DNA of 64,000 bases from Ectocarpus siliculosus. Its lineage: Eukaryota > Sar > Phaeophyceae > Ectocarpales > Ectocarpaceae. Of this stretch, positions 47,301 through 56,771 are shown in pieces. Positions within the stretch are counted from its first letter, which is position 1, and each line of letters starts with the position of its first letter. The notes beneath the pieces were generated by a model. That model saw only the letters and a list, made by a program, of their open reading frames with translations, was not told the DNA's origin and searched no databases. The stretch lies in NCBI GenBank assembly GCA_000310025.1, contig FN649742.1, forward strand, positions 2,787,730 through 2,851,729, read 5' to 3'. The translations under genes and the position numbers were made by a program.

Positions 47301-49734
47301 TCTTGCAGAACAACCCGACCCGTTCTCCAGGTACCCGATACGCGGTAGACTGAGGCGCCCAACAACCCCTGTCCCCGACCCCAAAGAGCCACAAGCGCTG
47401 GAGGACGTTCCCCGGACCAAGAGGCAACGGCGAGGGGAGGATCCAGGGCACAGAGTTGCCGTTGCAGCGGACGCCGGTTCAGGTCCTTCGTCCAGCATGG
47501 GGCTGACGTGGCCCGGAGATGCCGTTGTCGCCGGCGCTTGCAATGAACCAGCCCCGGAAAATAGCGACGGTGCGCAATCCCGCTTTATTCCGCAAGCACG
47601 ACCCTCCATTGAAGTACGGACGGTGAGTGCAGCGGAAGCCGAGCAGTGTGAAGGTGGCTCAGCTTATGTCCTTGAGCCCGGCTGGCCGCACGGGATGCAA
47701 TTGCTCGCGCACGTTCCTGTAATGCGCGTTCGGACCGTTCTTGTGCCTGGTGGCGGGGAGGCAACGTATTATGCCAGCGCCTATGCCAGCGCAGAGAGCG
47801 TCATCGGTAACATGCGATCTGCACCTAGGTCCACGTTCCGGTTCGAAGAGTTAGGAGAACTGAGTTTGACCGATCGCGTCAAAGAGAGACCGGCGCAACG
47901 GGGCACCATGGCCGACTTCCTTGACGATCACCCGGAACGATCTTGCCAGCCTGACGGAACACGCGAGGCGCGGGAATGTGAAAGCAGCGCACAGGGTGAC
48001 TCGGGCAACTTCTCCCCTTCGCGGATAGCAAGACCGGGTGAATTGCAGACCCAACAAGCAAAGGAACGCGAAGAAGAGCCACCGGTAGACGAGGCAAGCA
48101 GTGTATCAGCCGATGATGACGAGGAGGAGGAGGAGGAGGACGGAGAAATCACTTCCCTGTTCGATGTACGAGCAGGCGTCATGCCCCCTAGCCCCGGCAG
48201 TGGCAAAACCATCGATGATGGCGGTGTGGAAATGGCACCGGGTATAGGCGGCCTAGTGGCGGAGGAGGAGACGGGGAGACAAGGCTTGCTCGCTCATGAT
48301 GTGCACCACAGCAGCCAATCGAACACGAGTGATGACAGCAATAACGCTACCAAAGCAACAGACGTGGAAGAGATGGAAGTTTCGAGCGATGGTGGATCGT
48401 ACTGCGGCTTTGAAATAGCGGAGGCTGCGTCGCCATGTATCTCCGACGACGAAGACGACGTACGTTGGGGAAGGTCTGATGATCGTGGAGACGCTAACGG
48501 GACCACGAGTGCGCTTCCTCCGTCGTCTTCGAGCCAAGTGGGCACTGCTGCCAACCTGCAGGAAAGGCTGTCAGAACTGGCTGATTGTGTGGAGGATTCG
48601 AAATCTGCTGCCGATACTGTCTCGAAAGACACAAATCCTGCTGATGATCCGTCTATCGGTTCCGCGGCAACGGTCGAGCAGGCGCTACCTGACACTTGTG
48701 AAGACGGTAACACGTCGAGGCATCGACAAGAGGGCTCTACGGTGGAAAAGGAGCCGGAGATAACTCTAAAGCCACCGCCCGCGCCGCAGCAGACGGGCGT
48801 GACCTTGGCCCTCCGTGCCATCGTTCGAGAGCAGCTCCAGGGCGTCCTGCGATCGGCCAGCAAGGGTGAGGAGGCGGCGCTTGCGAACGGAAACGGAAAT
48901 GAGGTGATCGAAGAAATTGCAACGGGTGCCGAGGAGGAGTTGTTCGGCCGCCTCTACAAGGACAGCACGGGCGGGCGGGAGTATAAGGTATTCAAGATTG
49001 TTGTTGCGCTTTGATTTGTGTTTTTAGTGATACCCGTGCCATCGAGAGCTAGGGGGCAGTCCATGTTTTGTGCTGTGCTCGCTGAACGAGGCGAGGCAGA
49101 GAGTGGATGGTACGCGGGTCAGCAAGGTTCTCGAAAACTGTGCTATTGCATAGGGTTGTGCATACGGAGCTCTTGGCAAGAAGGCTGGACCGAGCCCATG
49201 GTGTGGATGCTCATCTCGCCGTTTCTTCACCGACAGCTCATACCACACACTGCGGTACATGGGATCTGTTTCGCATGGAAGTTTGTGCGCGACCCGGTCC
49301 ACCCTTGCCCTCATTAAAGTTTGCGGTGGATCCGTGATGCGAAAGCTGCTCACAGTTGTATCTGTCTTCTGTTTTCTTTTTTGCTCGCTGCTGGGCCCCA
49401 GGCCAAATACAAGCAGTTGCTGCTCTCGCTGGGGAACGTCCGGAACTACCGCCTGGTTGCATCGGTGCTCGCTGGCAATACAACTCCGGTTGATTTGGCC
49501 ACGAAGGTACGTCTGATCATCAGCATCCAAACCACTCACTTTCAAACTTATCGCGTACAAAGCAGTCAAGTGCCTGCGTTCGTCGCTACTACAGAAGCAT
49601 GATTTTCGCATCAAGCAGTCAGAATCGCACTGTTGATTAAATCTGACGAATGTTCAACCCATCACACCGTCTAGGCAGAACGTGCCCAGAACTTCGATAT
49701 GAAGAGTTTTTCGAGAGATTTTCGTACGCGGTAG
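26388..49734 (+). CDS. Giant RING-PHD-AT-hook-PHD/ePHD-TFIIS-M-like chromatin protein
   Basis: Exons: 26388-28601, 29025-29125, 30112-31505, 43955-44130, 44582-44641, 44999-45110, 45792-46062, 46434-48987, 49402-49506 and 49675-49734. Every junction keeps frame, including across the 12.4-kb intron 3. Domains: a C3HC4 RING at about 706-753 (CMIC, ACSHRYCYTC, CPQC), which suggests E3 ubiquitin-ligase activity; a PHD at about 804-856 (QCEQCSTWYHGLC, WICRPC); two AT-hooks near 1068 and 1127 (RGRGRPRGSR; KRGRPRGSK); a BRPF/JADE-type PHD-knuckle-ePHD module at about 1263-1445 (CEICGF, NMGVHQTCYGI, CRFCPNRGGALK, WGHILCAFWIPE, MEPIGSI, CHVCG, KFHLHPMC), which in known proteins reads the histone H3 tail; a possible Tudor-like segment (GKTIEITDP, GKVTWFDPNRSRYCIV); long acidic disordered regions; and a TFIIS-central-domain-like end (YKQLLLSLGNVRNYRL). 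It is presumably nuclear. The end is uncertain: translation stops at 49732-49734 unless the donor at 49731 is used to reach an exon at 49888. Confidence 0.85.
29630..30060 (+). repeat. Diverged dispersed repeat in the chromatin-reader intron 2
   Basis: This is the counterpart of 22080-22545, with shared blocks GATTCCTT, TTGCTGCTTGCT, CTAGGGTGG, AGCAAGACAAGGTTC, GTTTTCAGATT and GTTTCAGACAG in the same order. It occupies most of the intron before exon 3 and ends about 50 bp before the acceptor at 30111. Confidence 0.6.
32605..32629 (+). repeat. Left terminus of an older TIR element, cut off by the chromovirus
   Basis: The sequence GGGGCTGCAGACAAGCAATTTTGAG just before the target duplication is the inverse of the segment at about 43898-43925. 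Joined across the chromovirus it continues into 43140 onward and then aligns with 57143 onward. It is therefore the left end of the element whose body lies at 43136-43920. Confidence 0.75.
32630..32633 (+). repeat. Target-site duplication, left copy (GTTG)
   Basis: GTTG stands directly before the 5' LTR (TGTGGATG...) and directly after the 3' LTR (...CCTCA) at 43136-43139. Four-base duplications are within the range made by Ty3/gypsy integrases. The match shows that the outer LTRs belong to a single insertion. Confidence 0.85.
32634..32946 (+). repeat. 5' LTR, missing its last 20 bases
   Basis: It matches the 3' LTR at 42803-43135 from TGTGGATGACAGGTGTAGAA through GGGCCTCCCCCCAAC with few substitutions. 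It stops there: the terminal GAGGGAAGCCTGTGTCCTCA is absent and the sequence jumps into the inverted internal segment. Confidence 0.92.
32951..34560 (-). repeat. Left arm of a 1.6-kb internal inverted repeat (inverted gag-protease copy)
   Basis: This is the reverse complement of 34736-36371 with scattered differences. It carries the whole gag frame, the zinc-knuckle region and the protease start, and ends where the right arm reads GCATTGGTTTTA. The join to the LTR fragment at 34555-34560 falls in TCTCTC, which is shared by both sides and points to microhomology at the junction. Confidence 0.93.
33818..34555 (-). pseudogene. Gag-like reading frame in the inverted arm
   Basis: A 245-codon open frame from ATG at 34555. 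The first about 60 residues form a charged coiled coil (ADAAEEKRLEEQQRRLELEA). An acidic middle follows, then a Ser/Thr/Lys-rich basic end. This copy keeps Lys (AAG) where the right-hand copy has a stop, so it is the better record of the gag sequence. It is not expected to be expressed from its own LTR, because it points away from the element's direction. The capsid assignment rests on position and composition, not on a recognised major homology region. Confidence 0.6.
34555..34686 (+). repeat. Internal LTR fragment (3' 132 bp of the LTR)
   Basis: It matches the last 132 bp of the 3' LTR, including the terminal GAGGGAAGCCTGTGTCCTCA that the 5' LTR lacks. It is followed by a leader of about 54 bp and the gag ATG. 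It therefore sits in the normal position of a 5' LTR end relative to gag, between the two arms of the inverted repeat. Confidence 0.9.
34736..36371 (+). repeat. Right arm of the 1.6-kb internal inverted repeat
   Basis: This is the reverse complement of 32951-34560. Differences from the left arm include a nonsense change at 34798, a 23-bp direct duplication at 36099-36144, a 3-bp insertion near 36211 and a one-base deletion near 36287. The arms are about 175 bp apart. Confidence 0.93.
34741..35478 (+). pseudogene. Gag-like frame with an internal stop
   Basis: It has the same 738-nt length as the inverted copy. Codon 20 is TAG (34798-34800), where the other arm has AAG. The remainder is open to TGA at 35476-35478. 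At the end, the A-run and following G in CAAAAAAAGGC (35461 on) are where the frame must move forward by one base to reach the next frame, which encodes a zinc-knuckle-like CDYPGC...H...CH motif. Both arms share this arrangement. Confidence 0.65.
35479..40282 (+). pseudogene. Chromovirus pol: protease, RT, RNase H, integrase, GPY/F, chromodomain-like tail
   Basis: Order seen: a zinc-knuckle-like motif; TGA at 35579-35581 (also in the other arm); a retropepsin-like IDTAADVPC; RT with FCVDYR, YHQIP, RLPFGIANAP and the active-site YMDD at 37588-37599; RNase H with VVHVDAS and VPDTLSRL; an integrase zinc domain (HAYHDH...C-x2-C) and catalytic core (SDQGPEF, GNSVSERLHS); a GPY/F motif (PWRGPYVV); and a chromodomain-like end (RLRGYGPESDPEY). 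Lesions: a 23-bp duplication at 36099-36144, one-base shifts near 36287, 37185, 38200 and 39750, TGA at 37480 and TAA at 40058. The first RT catalytic Asp is Gly (GGC, 37399) and the RNase H TDH Asp is Val (GTC, 38244). It is clearly non-functional, while the integrase core motifs are still intact. Confidence 0.9.
40401..41735. mobile_element. TA-flanked DNA transposon (pogo/Tc1-mariner-like), non-autonomous
   Basis: The ends CAGTCGTGGGCCCGGTTTAG and its inverse (CCGGGCCCACGACTG) face each other 1,335 bp apart and are flanked by TA (40399-40400 and 41736-41737), as in Tc1/mariner-pogo elements. TAGCGGT motifs recur at least six times near the left end, resembling subterminal transposase-binding repeats. 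A 36-bp segment starting GATGCCCTGAA occurs near both ends in direct orientation. An 82-codon frame at 41168-41416 (acidic DDELELELERD, then LRKAKMAFLAANIREM) could be the end of a transposase, but no catalytic domain is present. It is inserted in the chromovirus, so it is younger. Confidence 0.75.
41737..41935. repeat. Four tandem 51-bp units
   Basis: Units begin TTTTCCATATCCTTGTGACA at 41740, 41791, 41842 and 41893, an exact 51-bp period. Each contains a short palindrome (CCATGTCC..GGACATGG type). Because 51 is a multiple of three, one minus-strand frame stays open through all units, but nothing else supports coding. The repeat starts exactly where the DNA transposon ends. Confidence 0.93.
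42790..42802 (+). promoter_or_regulatory. Polypurine tract of the chromovirus
   Basis: AAGGGGGGGGTGA stands immediately before the TG of the 3' LTR, the expected place of the plus-strand primer for reverse transcription. One T interrupts it near the end. Confidence 0.75.
42803..43135 (+). repeat. 3' LTR (333 bp, TG...CA)
   Basis: Complete copy running from TGTGGATG to TGTCCTCA and matching the 5' LTR over its first 313 bp. It contains TC-rich runs (CTCTCTTGTCTCTCTCTTCT) common to all three LTR copies. I could not identify a TATA box. Confidence 0.93.
43136..43139 (+). repeat. Target-site duplication, right copy (GTTG)
   Basis: Identical to 32630-32633. Removing the element and one copy restores AATTTTGAGGTTGACTGATT, which aligns with AATTTTGATGTTGACGGATT at about 57150. 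Confidence 0.85.
43136..43920 (+). mobile_element. Older TIR/foldback element, body of the copy split by the chromovirus
   Basis: It aligns with 57143-57945 over most of its length. Shared blocks include AACAGAAATCGTT, AGTAGAGGCTGCTCAAAAC and TACATTTCACGCCTCTACCT. Its right terminus (GCCAACGTCAAAATTGCTTG) is the inverse of the left terminus at 32605. An internal pair of arms has diverged and encloses a loop of about 100 bp that is inverted relative to the 57-kb copy. A 155-codon frame across it is probably fortuitous. Confidence 0.75.
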
Positions 49735-51559
49735 GTACAACGAATGCCCACCTGAAGCCGCGAAAGTACCCCTTGCCGATGAATGCTCTCAGCACTCAAT
49801 TGCTTGACTTCCGCTGCCTTGCTAGTTTTTTTTCTATGTTACATCATTTGTTGCTCTTGACCTACTATGTCTCGCTTGCGTCTGCAGGGCGTTAATGTTC
49901 GGAAAATGTTTGGCCGTTCTCAGCAGTACCACGATTGATGAACTCATCTTCGGCGTCCTTTCGTTTCTTTTGGACGGCAATCACGCAGGATGCGGTGGGT
50001 CTTCTGAATTCACTCAGCTCCAGCCTCAACTGTCTTGCGATCCCTCTGGCCGGTCGGCACCGGCAGAACTTCCAACCTAGCTCTCCGGCCGGGAATGGCC
50101 GCAACGGGAGCGGTAAACGCCGCGGCAGGATGGTGTTGCTATAAATTCGTTTTGATAATCAAACGCGCGATGGGTTTCGTAGCCGTTGCCTGTCTGGGGC
50201 CAACAAGTACAGCAGGAAGTGGAGAAGAACCTGCGAGAAGTTGGAGTCGTCACGCATTGTAGATATGAGAGCACTGCCGACATGGATCCCGGCGAGATTT
50301 AAAACGAGTTTGCAATTCTGAAGAGAAGGCAACAGCCATGGGATCATCCAACCACCCAGAGAGTCGGAACTTTTCGAGTCCTACAACGCAATCTCCCTGA
50401 AGTATCTGTGGGAAACAGGATATAGGTATCTTCCCAGTGGTAGGGACGCACATACAACCGTATAGATCCGTGACCCTACGAACGACATTCTCGAGGTCTG
50501 AAGATCTTTACAACGAAAAGCCCCTCCGTCTGCTGTGACCAGCCGGAGGGCGGAAGCGTGCCTCTGAGGCTCACTCTCACCTTACAACCTAGCAAAGCCG
50601 ACCAAAGTCAGCCACGCTTGGCAATTTCTCGCCACATTGCAACAAGAGCGAAGTTATCTCCGCTGGTGAACGGTTATTCACCACTTCAGGAGCCTTTACT
50701 CGTAACAGAGCAAGGGTATTCTCATATCATCGATACTAATAAATCCCATACAAGGCCGGGCCTTGTGCATTTTCCCGTATTCCCCAATTGCAAATTGGGG
50801 CTTCAGCCAATACGATCCCGAGAAAAGCAATAAAGAAATCTGTATCGGAAAACGTGATGAGAGGTCATCTTTCTTAGCTCTGGGGAGGGGCATGAGATCA
50901 TCGATGGTGGCGGCGACAGGAATCAAACCCGACGACCACATCATCCGGTCAGCATGTGCATGTCAGTGTCACAACGATCTTTTCGCATGACAACAAGGGG
51001 GGCTCCCTGCTGTAGGTTTACATTGATGTACGCGAAGCTCTGGTCTTGCGGGTGGTGCTGGACGTGCAACGTGCTTGATAACACAGCAATATGCCTCCAA
51101 CCAAAACCCGTGCCACAGGCGTTGTTTTCCGTGTTCGGTTCAAAGGTCCACACACTAAAGCCCGAGCGCGTGCCGACCGAGATACCGTAGAACACACCTA
51201 GCAACTCTGAAGGCCAGATACCGCTGAAAAAGGCAGAAGCACTTCCCCGCATCCTTTTGAGCACGAACTCGCAATCAATGCGGGATGAGGCTCCTCTCCC
51301 CGCACAGAAGACACTCGCACGATAAGAGGACGGTTCGTAAAGCGACCCAGGCATCCCATTCCGTCGACTGCAAAGTCTTCGAAGATACTACGAGTAGTGC
51401 ACAAACCAAGGCATCACCAAGGAGAGAGAGAAATTTCATCGACGAATGGAATTCCAACAGCCGAACACGGCAAGATGATTAGACTCACGGCTGCTGCAGA
51501 TCATGTCTTCCTTAGCTGACACAGCAATCGGACAAACAAGATACGTACACGTACGCTTG
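49735..51559. other. Convergent intergenic region with unassigned open frames
   Basis: It contains a possible last exon of the chromatin-reader gene at 49888 and on. On the minus strand two adjacent frames overlap at an ATGA (51354-50941 and 50944-50696). The first includes SVWTFEPNTENNACGTGFGW and the second PLPRAKKDDLSSRFPIQI. Neither resembles a family I know and neither has obvious splice sites. No RNA gene was found. Confidence 0.4.
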
Positions 51560-52693
51560 CTAACAACTTGCCCAGAACGCGCTCCACGAGCTCAGGGCGT
51601 ACACGGCCGCGGTCTCAGCTCGCAGCACCGTCCGTCCCAGGGATACAAAACGCACGAAAGGATATTGGGCCAACGTGCCAATCTCGTCGGGATCAAAACC
51701 TCCCTCCGGCCCGATGAGGAAGGCCGCGTTTGCGTTTCTATTGTCATCGCTAGAGTTTACGTGGTCCTGCCTACGTTGCTCCGAAAAGGCCTGCTCGTAC
51801 TCGGCAAGCGCCTCCAGGAGCGGTGGCGCATCCACGTCTCTCTCCTTACACACGAAGACAATATCTGGCAAACTTCGGTCGCCGTCTCGGTCTCTTGCTA
51901 ATCCAACGATACTTGATCCGTCACAGCTGCTGTGACGAAGCTCAAGACTACGGAGATAAGAAGCGAGAGTCACCGGGCTTGCCATGGGAGGCACTGTCAT
52001 GCGCTCGCATTGTTCGGCAGCCTCAACCGCTGTGACCGCCCCGAGTCTGTCGAGCATGCTCGCATCCGAAACTGCGCCCTTCTGTGTGCGAGCGGTCAAC
52101 ACAGGTGTCAGCCGTGAAGCACCAACCTCGACCGCCTTTTCCACCAGCATCTTAAGGCGTTGCTTTCGAATGGGCGCAAAAACGAGCTCTATTTCTGGCG
52201 CATCAAGGTCCTCCACCTCGCCGCCACCGCCGCCGCCAATTCCCGGCTGTCTTCGCGTGAGGCACTCAACCCGCAATTCTATAACTTTCTCTGCCCCGCC
52301 TGCCGACCGTTTCCCTCTACCCCTCCTACCACCGCGTCCGCTGCCAATCTTCTCGCCAGATCGCTCAAGGCGGCTGCTGCTGCTGCTGCTCGTAGCGACG
52401 GCCGCCAAGAACTCGCCGTTAACGCCGTCGAAAACGCGCACCGGGTTACCATCTCGCAGACGCATAACGCTTACGAGGTATCGCGTTTGCTCCGGTGTTA
52501 GCTGGACAGTCTGTCCCACGTGAAGGTTTGCACCGTTGAGATACACGCGGGGGGCGCGCGTCGGCGGCGAGGGCAATGGGACCAGAGCGGAGTCGACACC
52601 GGCTATTCTTGCTGGGACACCGAGAGGCGGCCAAGGGCGTCCATCTTCTATTTCTCGCACCCCAACGTCCTCTGTTCGCCTTCTCGTTGGCAC
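51560..52693 (-). CDS. rsmE: RsmE-type 16S rRNA (uracil1498-N3)-methyltransferase
   Basis: RsmE methylates N3 of U1498 in bacterial-type small-subunit rRNA using S-adenosylmethionine; a nuclear copy should serve the plastid or mitochondrial ribosome. The 377-codon block starts with a PUA-like RNA-binding part (VYLNGANLHVGQTVQL, YLVSVMRLRDGNPVRVFDG). A Ser/Arg/Gly-rich insertion follows, then the SPOUT methyltransferase domain with the family motifs LVFAPIRKQRLKMLVEKAVE, AAEQCERM, FLIGPEGGFDPDE (GPEGG at 328-332) and LGRTVLRAETA (352-362). It is longer than bacterial RsmE (about 245) because of insertions. The frame stays open upstream of the GTG at 52693 to a stop near 52835 without an ATG, so an upstream exon with a targeting peptide is expected. 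A candidate lies at 53903-53722 (MVCRPFLLALLLAPRV, donor CAGGTGATGG), in phase with an AAAG acceptor near 52808, but this join is tentative. Confidence 0.9.
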   Translation of the reverse strand: MPTRRRTEDVGVREIEDGRPWPPLGVPARIAGVDSALVPLPSPPTRAPRVYLNGANLHVGQTVQLTPEQTRYLVSVMRLRDGNPVRVFDGVNGEFLAAVATSSSSSSRLERSGEKIGSGRGGRRGRGKRSAGGAEKVIELRVECLTRRQPGIGGGGGGEVEDLDAPEIELVFAPIRKQRLKMLVEKAVEVGASRLTPVLTARTQKGAVSDASMLDRLGAVTAVEAAEQCERMTVPPMASPVTLASYLRSLELRHSSCDGSSIVGLARDRDGDRSLPDIVFVCKERDVDAPPLLEALAEYEQAFSEQRRQDHVNSSDDNRNANAAFLIGPEGGFDPDEIGTLAQYPFVRFVSLGRTVLRAETAAVYALSSWSAFWASC

Positions 52694-54219
52694 GCCCGCC
52701 TGTGGTGATGGAGATGATGATGACGACGATGATGACGGTTCTCCTGCCGTATTCGCTGAATCTGCCGCACGGTTCTCCCCTGCTGCGCTTCTCAGTGTCT
52801 TTTCATACAGCGGAGAAGTGGGGCGTTCGGAGATTCAAAGAGGGAAGAGCGGTACCGCACATGAAAACATGTTGACAATAACCTTCAGGATAGGGCAAAC
52901 AATCAGTGTATGCCACCTTGTGACGGCCCATGGCATTGTTGACCCAAACAGTTTTTTTGCCAAAACACCATGACCATACCTACTGCTCCATGACCAACCT
53001 ACTCCACCGGGGCTATGAAAGCAGTAAAGCACGTGGCGATGTTGGAGAGAGGAGGGATTTGGATCAGGTTGCTTTAAGCCCTATAAGTCAGACGTTAACG
53101 ATGCAGGCTGACGTAGGTATGTACCGCCCACCAGAATACCGTACAAAAGACATCACCAGACTGCAGCTGCAGGGGGTGCACCCAACAGTGACAATGGGGG
53201 TGGATGGAGGCAACACGATTTCACATCTCAACTTTTTCCATGTTATAGTATACCACAGTTTTCCTTCCTAGAGTCTACCAGTACAGATTTGATGTTCAGT
53301 CTTTAACTACGCGACATAAATTGTGCCTTTGATACCGCAGACAGGCCACGAGGCGGTTGTAGTTCGGAACACTCGCAATTAGTCTGCGTCCCCGTCCGTT
53401 TGTATGCGACTCGATGCTCGATCCTCACGACAACGCAATGAATGCATGTTTGTTTTGAAAAGGTCCTGGCAGTTAAGTTTCAGCCCAGCGAAGAGAACGA
53501 AGGAATGGTTACTCAATACTTGGAAGTTTGGAAGCGGCAACAGCAGTATCGTCGCTCGGCCTTAGATATGTGCCGGCGGGGTGAAGATACACTGAGAGTG
53601 TCGTGTGTCTGTCTCGCCGAAGAACCTCGTGACCTTGTTGGATGTTGTGACGCACATGTTCGGCGCGGGTGGGAGGGATCGGAGGTTATAGAAGAAACAA
53701 ACGCTCAGACCCATCACCTGCACACCACGTCGGACCCTGATCCTCGTACCCCTGCTACTGCAGGTGCTGTGCCCTCGCGTTGCCACTGCTGCTAATAGCG
53801 GTCGAACCTTGGTCTGCCACCGCGGCGGCGCGATACAAGCGGCATCATCCTCTCGTACTCGCGGAGCCAACAGCAGCGCAAGGAGGAAGGGCCGGCAAAC
53901 CATCCCCGAGAGGTTCTTGCACGCCCTGCGGCTTCCGAAGGGGGCAATCGAGAGAGGAGGACTGCGTCTAGCTAGGTGGTGGTGGGTGGCGCGCTTGCTT
54001 GTTGAGGCAACGCGGTGTGGCGGTGTGGGGCCGGGGTGACGCAGACTGCGAACTGAGGGTGTGCCAAAGGGAACGTGATTACTGACTCGTAGTGATCAGC
54101 GATAAACTGGCTCTTTTCTCCTGGTCACAGTGACGCGAATGGCCCGATGACAAGGACAGAAAGTGCACCCAGGCGGCACACGTCACGCCACCGACCACAC
54201 CGAAACAAAACAATCGACT

Positions 54220-54670
54220 TCAACAACTCGCAAAGGCGTTCCACAGATCCTCTGCGGATAGGCGGACATCCAGGGTGGTGCTAGAGAGAGGCGAGGTGAG
54301 GTCGCGAATCTTGGTGGCTCTCGCGCAAACCCGTTCTAGGCACCAAAAAAAAAGGTGAGTCTGTCTTCGTGGCAGCGCACCAATACAAATAAGCCGAATT
54401 TTTTGTGAGACACATGGTACCATGGTACCATGGGGATCCGGTGGAGGCGAGGGATTGCCGGCGTGCTGGCCACAGCGATGCCGCCGTTGCTTTCAAGCGG
54501 CTGTAATCCTCCAGTGCTTCCCCCAGCAGAGAACCTGATCGCGTATATCTTTGACAGAAAACGCGCTCAAACATTGTGCTGTCACAGCAAGCAGCAAGGG
54601 CAGATGGTAGACGGTCCTTTCGTAGGCTGCGAATCTGCGAAGATGGTGTGCAACGTACAACAGCTACCAC
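54220..54670 (-). CDS. Hypothetical minus-strand exons, unknown function
   Basis: I do not recognise this product. The distal exon (about 54338-54220) follows a strong acceptor: a T-run, then GGTGCCTAG. It reads RVCARATKIRDLTSPLSSTT and ends LWNAFASC at a TGA. A preceding open segment (54670-54430) contains GSLLGEALEDYSRLKATAAS. It can join in phase through a donor in the CATGGTACC repeat at 54415-54432, but that donor is ambiguous. The segment lies upstream of, and parallel to, the RsmE gene. It may be a small independent gene or part of a longer one. Confidence 0.3.
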
Positions 54671-55445
54671 ATCGTAACGACCACGTATTGTATTGTTTCG
54701 AAATCGGCGAGATTTCCTTGGCGAATTCTAGGGTGGCTCAATGGCCACCATACGATCGTACTGAAGCGACACGCTCAGTGTGCGGGTGTGCTCTGCAGGC
54801 TCTCATCCTGGACCTCATCCACGTTGCACGAGGCGCACTCTGTCAATTGAGGAACAAAAAAAACACACACAGAAAGACTCAATTGTTCCGTCTGCTGAAC
54901 ATCATGATGACATGATTTCCTTTCGAAATGTCGTCACGAACCCCGTGTGGTCTATCCTGCCGCCTCTTCCGCCAGGACAAAAAATCAGACACCGAAACAA
55001 AAGCCGAGAGCTCCTTCTTTATCCCCTGTCCAGCTGCAAGGACGCCTGATGTGCTTGCGTGTACTACGCCAATGCCCCGGGTGCGCCCTTTCCGTAGTAC
55101 AGCAGTACAGACGCTCTCCCAGAGGGCATGCGCACGGTATCGGAAACTGCTATGCACATGGTGTATGTAGTCTATGTACAGGACGGTATTCTACCTGCCC
55201 AAAATGAAATAGAAACGTAATGAAGAGTTGTGCAACCAGGTGTAGGACATGTCCTCTGAACCCCCTACGGAGCCGGCTTTCTTTCATCTTCGGGTGTTTC
55301 CGCCGACAGATCACGCGCATCCTTTTATCAAGGTGCTTCACCTCAATATTGGCCTGCCTCTCGACTTCCGCGCACACCGTCCATCGTTGTACAAGTGTAG
55401 GCACACCGCCCATTGAGATGGCCTCTTTGCCTCACTATTAATTTA

Positions 55446-56771
55446 CAGTAGCGGCTACGGTTTAACATAGGGTCGTGACAACCCCATATCCCTCTGTTAA
55501 CCGGCACTTCTGTTAAACCGTTTTTGGTTATGCATACGATAAAACGAAAGGCCGTGAAACATGGACCCAGTCGTCCCAACGACAGCAAGCAATATGTGCC
55601 GTAAGAGTTGATGGAGAGCGTATAATTCATGTCACATGACGAAGGTAGCGTCCGCCCCTTGGGCTAGCTCCACACACCGCTTTATCTGTTGGTTGGCGAG
55701 CAATATGGACCAGTTGTACGCTCTTGGTAGAAGGTGTTGGGAACTAAATCACGCTCTTAGTAGAAAGTGTTGGGAAACAAATCACGCGTCAGACTTCTGC
55801 AGTTTTGTTGCCTTGTTATAGATGTGCTGCTGCTCGCCCACGGATGCTCCAGCATCCAAGAGAAAATCCACCCAACCACCGACTGGACGAACCACTCCTA
55901 CCCCGCCCATTCCCTGCACCAACACGCAGCACCCACAACCCTAACCCCATCCATTTCAACCCACCCGAAAAAGCGCTTCACATTTCACTGCATTGAGAAA
56001 ACATCGAGCGCGCTGCAAATCAACTGCCCGCTGCGCAGGGCATGGTGTGCTGTGTGTGTGTTTTTATTAATAGCATCGACCGCGCTAACCGGCTGACCAA
56101 TGAAAAGACGTCAGTCTTAGTGCGGTTGAACACACAAAACACTTCTATCTGCCATGAATTGGGGCCCCGTGAGGGGGCAGCATGGGGGAGGCTAAACTGC
56201 CGTTCGGATCAAAGACAGAAACGATAGCAACAGAAGAAAACTGCACGCGTCTACCAAGGCCATTACCTTGTACTCGAGTTCGTTTAGGAGCACTTTCACT
56301 ATTATCCTCCTTGTTTTCGCTACCATCAATCTGATCATCATTTTGACAAAAACCTCTTGGCAGTTCTTCCCTAGCCCTGCGTCTTTTGTTTTGGGGAAGG
56401 TCATCTGGCTCAAACCCTTTGCTCTCTTCCACTCCTCCATGTTTTCCTCCTCCATCGTCGTCTTCGTCCTCCTTTCTTCCCTTTCCCTTTCCTTCGTCTC
56501 CGTCACTCCCAAAATAATTACCCTCATTGCTATCGTTGTCGCAGAGATCCCAACCGATTGGCCCTGGTGGAAGCTGTGTGTGTGTGATGGTGGAAGCTGT
56601 GTGTGTGTGATGGCTGCGTGACGCGGCCTCCAGAAGCTCGATTTAACAGAAAATCTCAGAAATAAGATAAGTTTTCTGTTAAACCGATTTCGGCCGTGCC
56701 AAGCCAGTTCACCTCATTTAAACCCGTACTTTCTGTTGAACATCTTATGTTAACCGTAGCCGCTTGTACTG
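55446..56771. mobile_element. DNA transposon related to the one at 40.4 kb, non-autonomous
   Basis: The left end CAGTAGCGGCTACGGTTTAA and the inverse of the right end (CAGTACAAGCGGCTACGGTT) match, apart from a 3-bp gap, 1,326 bp apart. This is almost the size of the element at 40401-41735. TCTGTTAAACCG-type motifs recur near both ends. A segment at about 56040-56115 (GAGCATCGACC-like, GGCTGACCAATG) is the inverse of about 40590-40680 in the other element and encodes the same peptide pattern (SIDxAxRLTN). A TA precedes the left end, but no TA directly follows the right end. Confidence 0.6.

Noticed and set aside
50880-50945. Sequence resembling a tRNA T-arm on the minus strand (GGGTTTGATTCC)
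   Set aside because: No acceptor stem, D-arm or anticodon arm could be paired around it.
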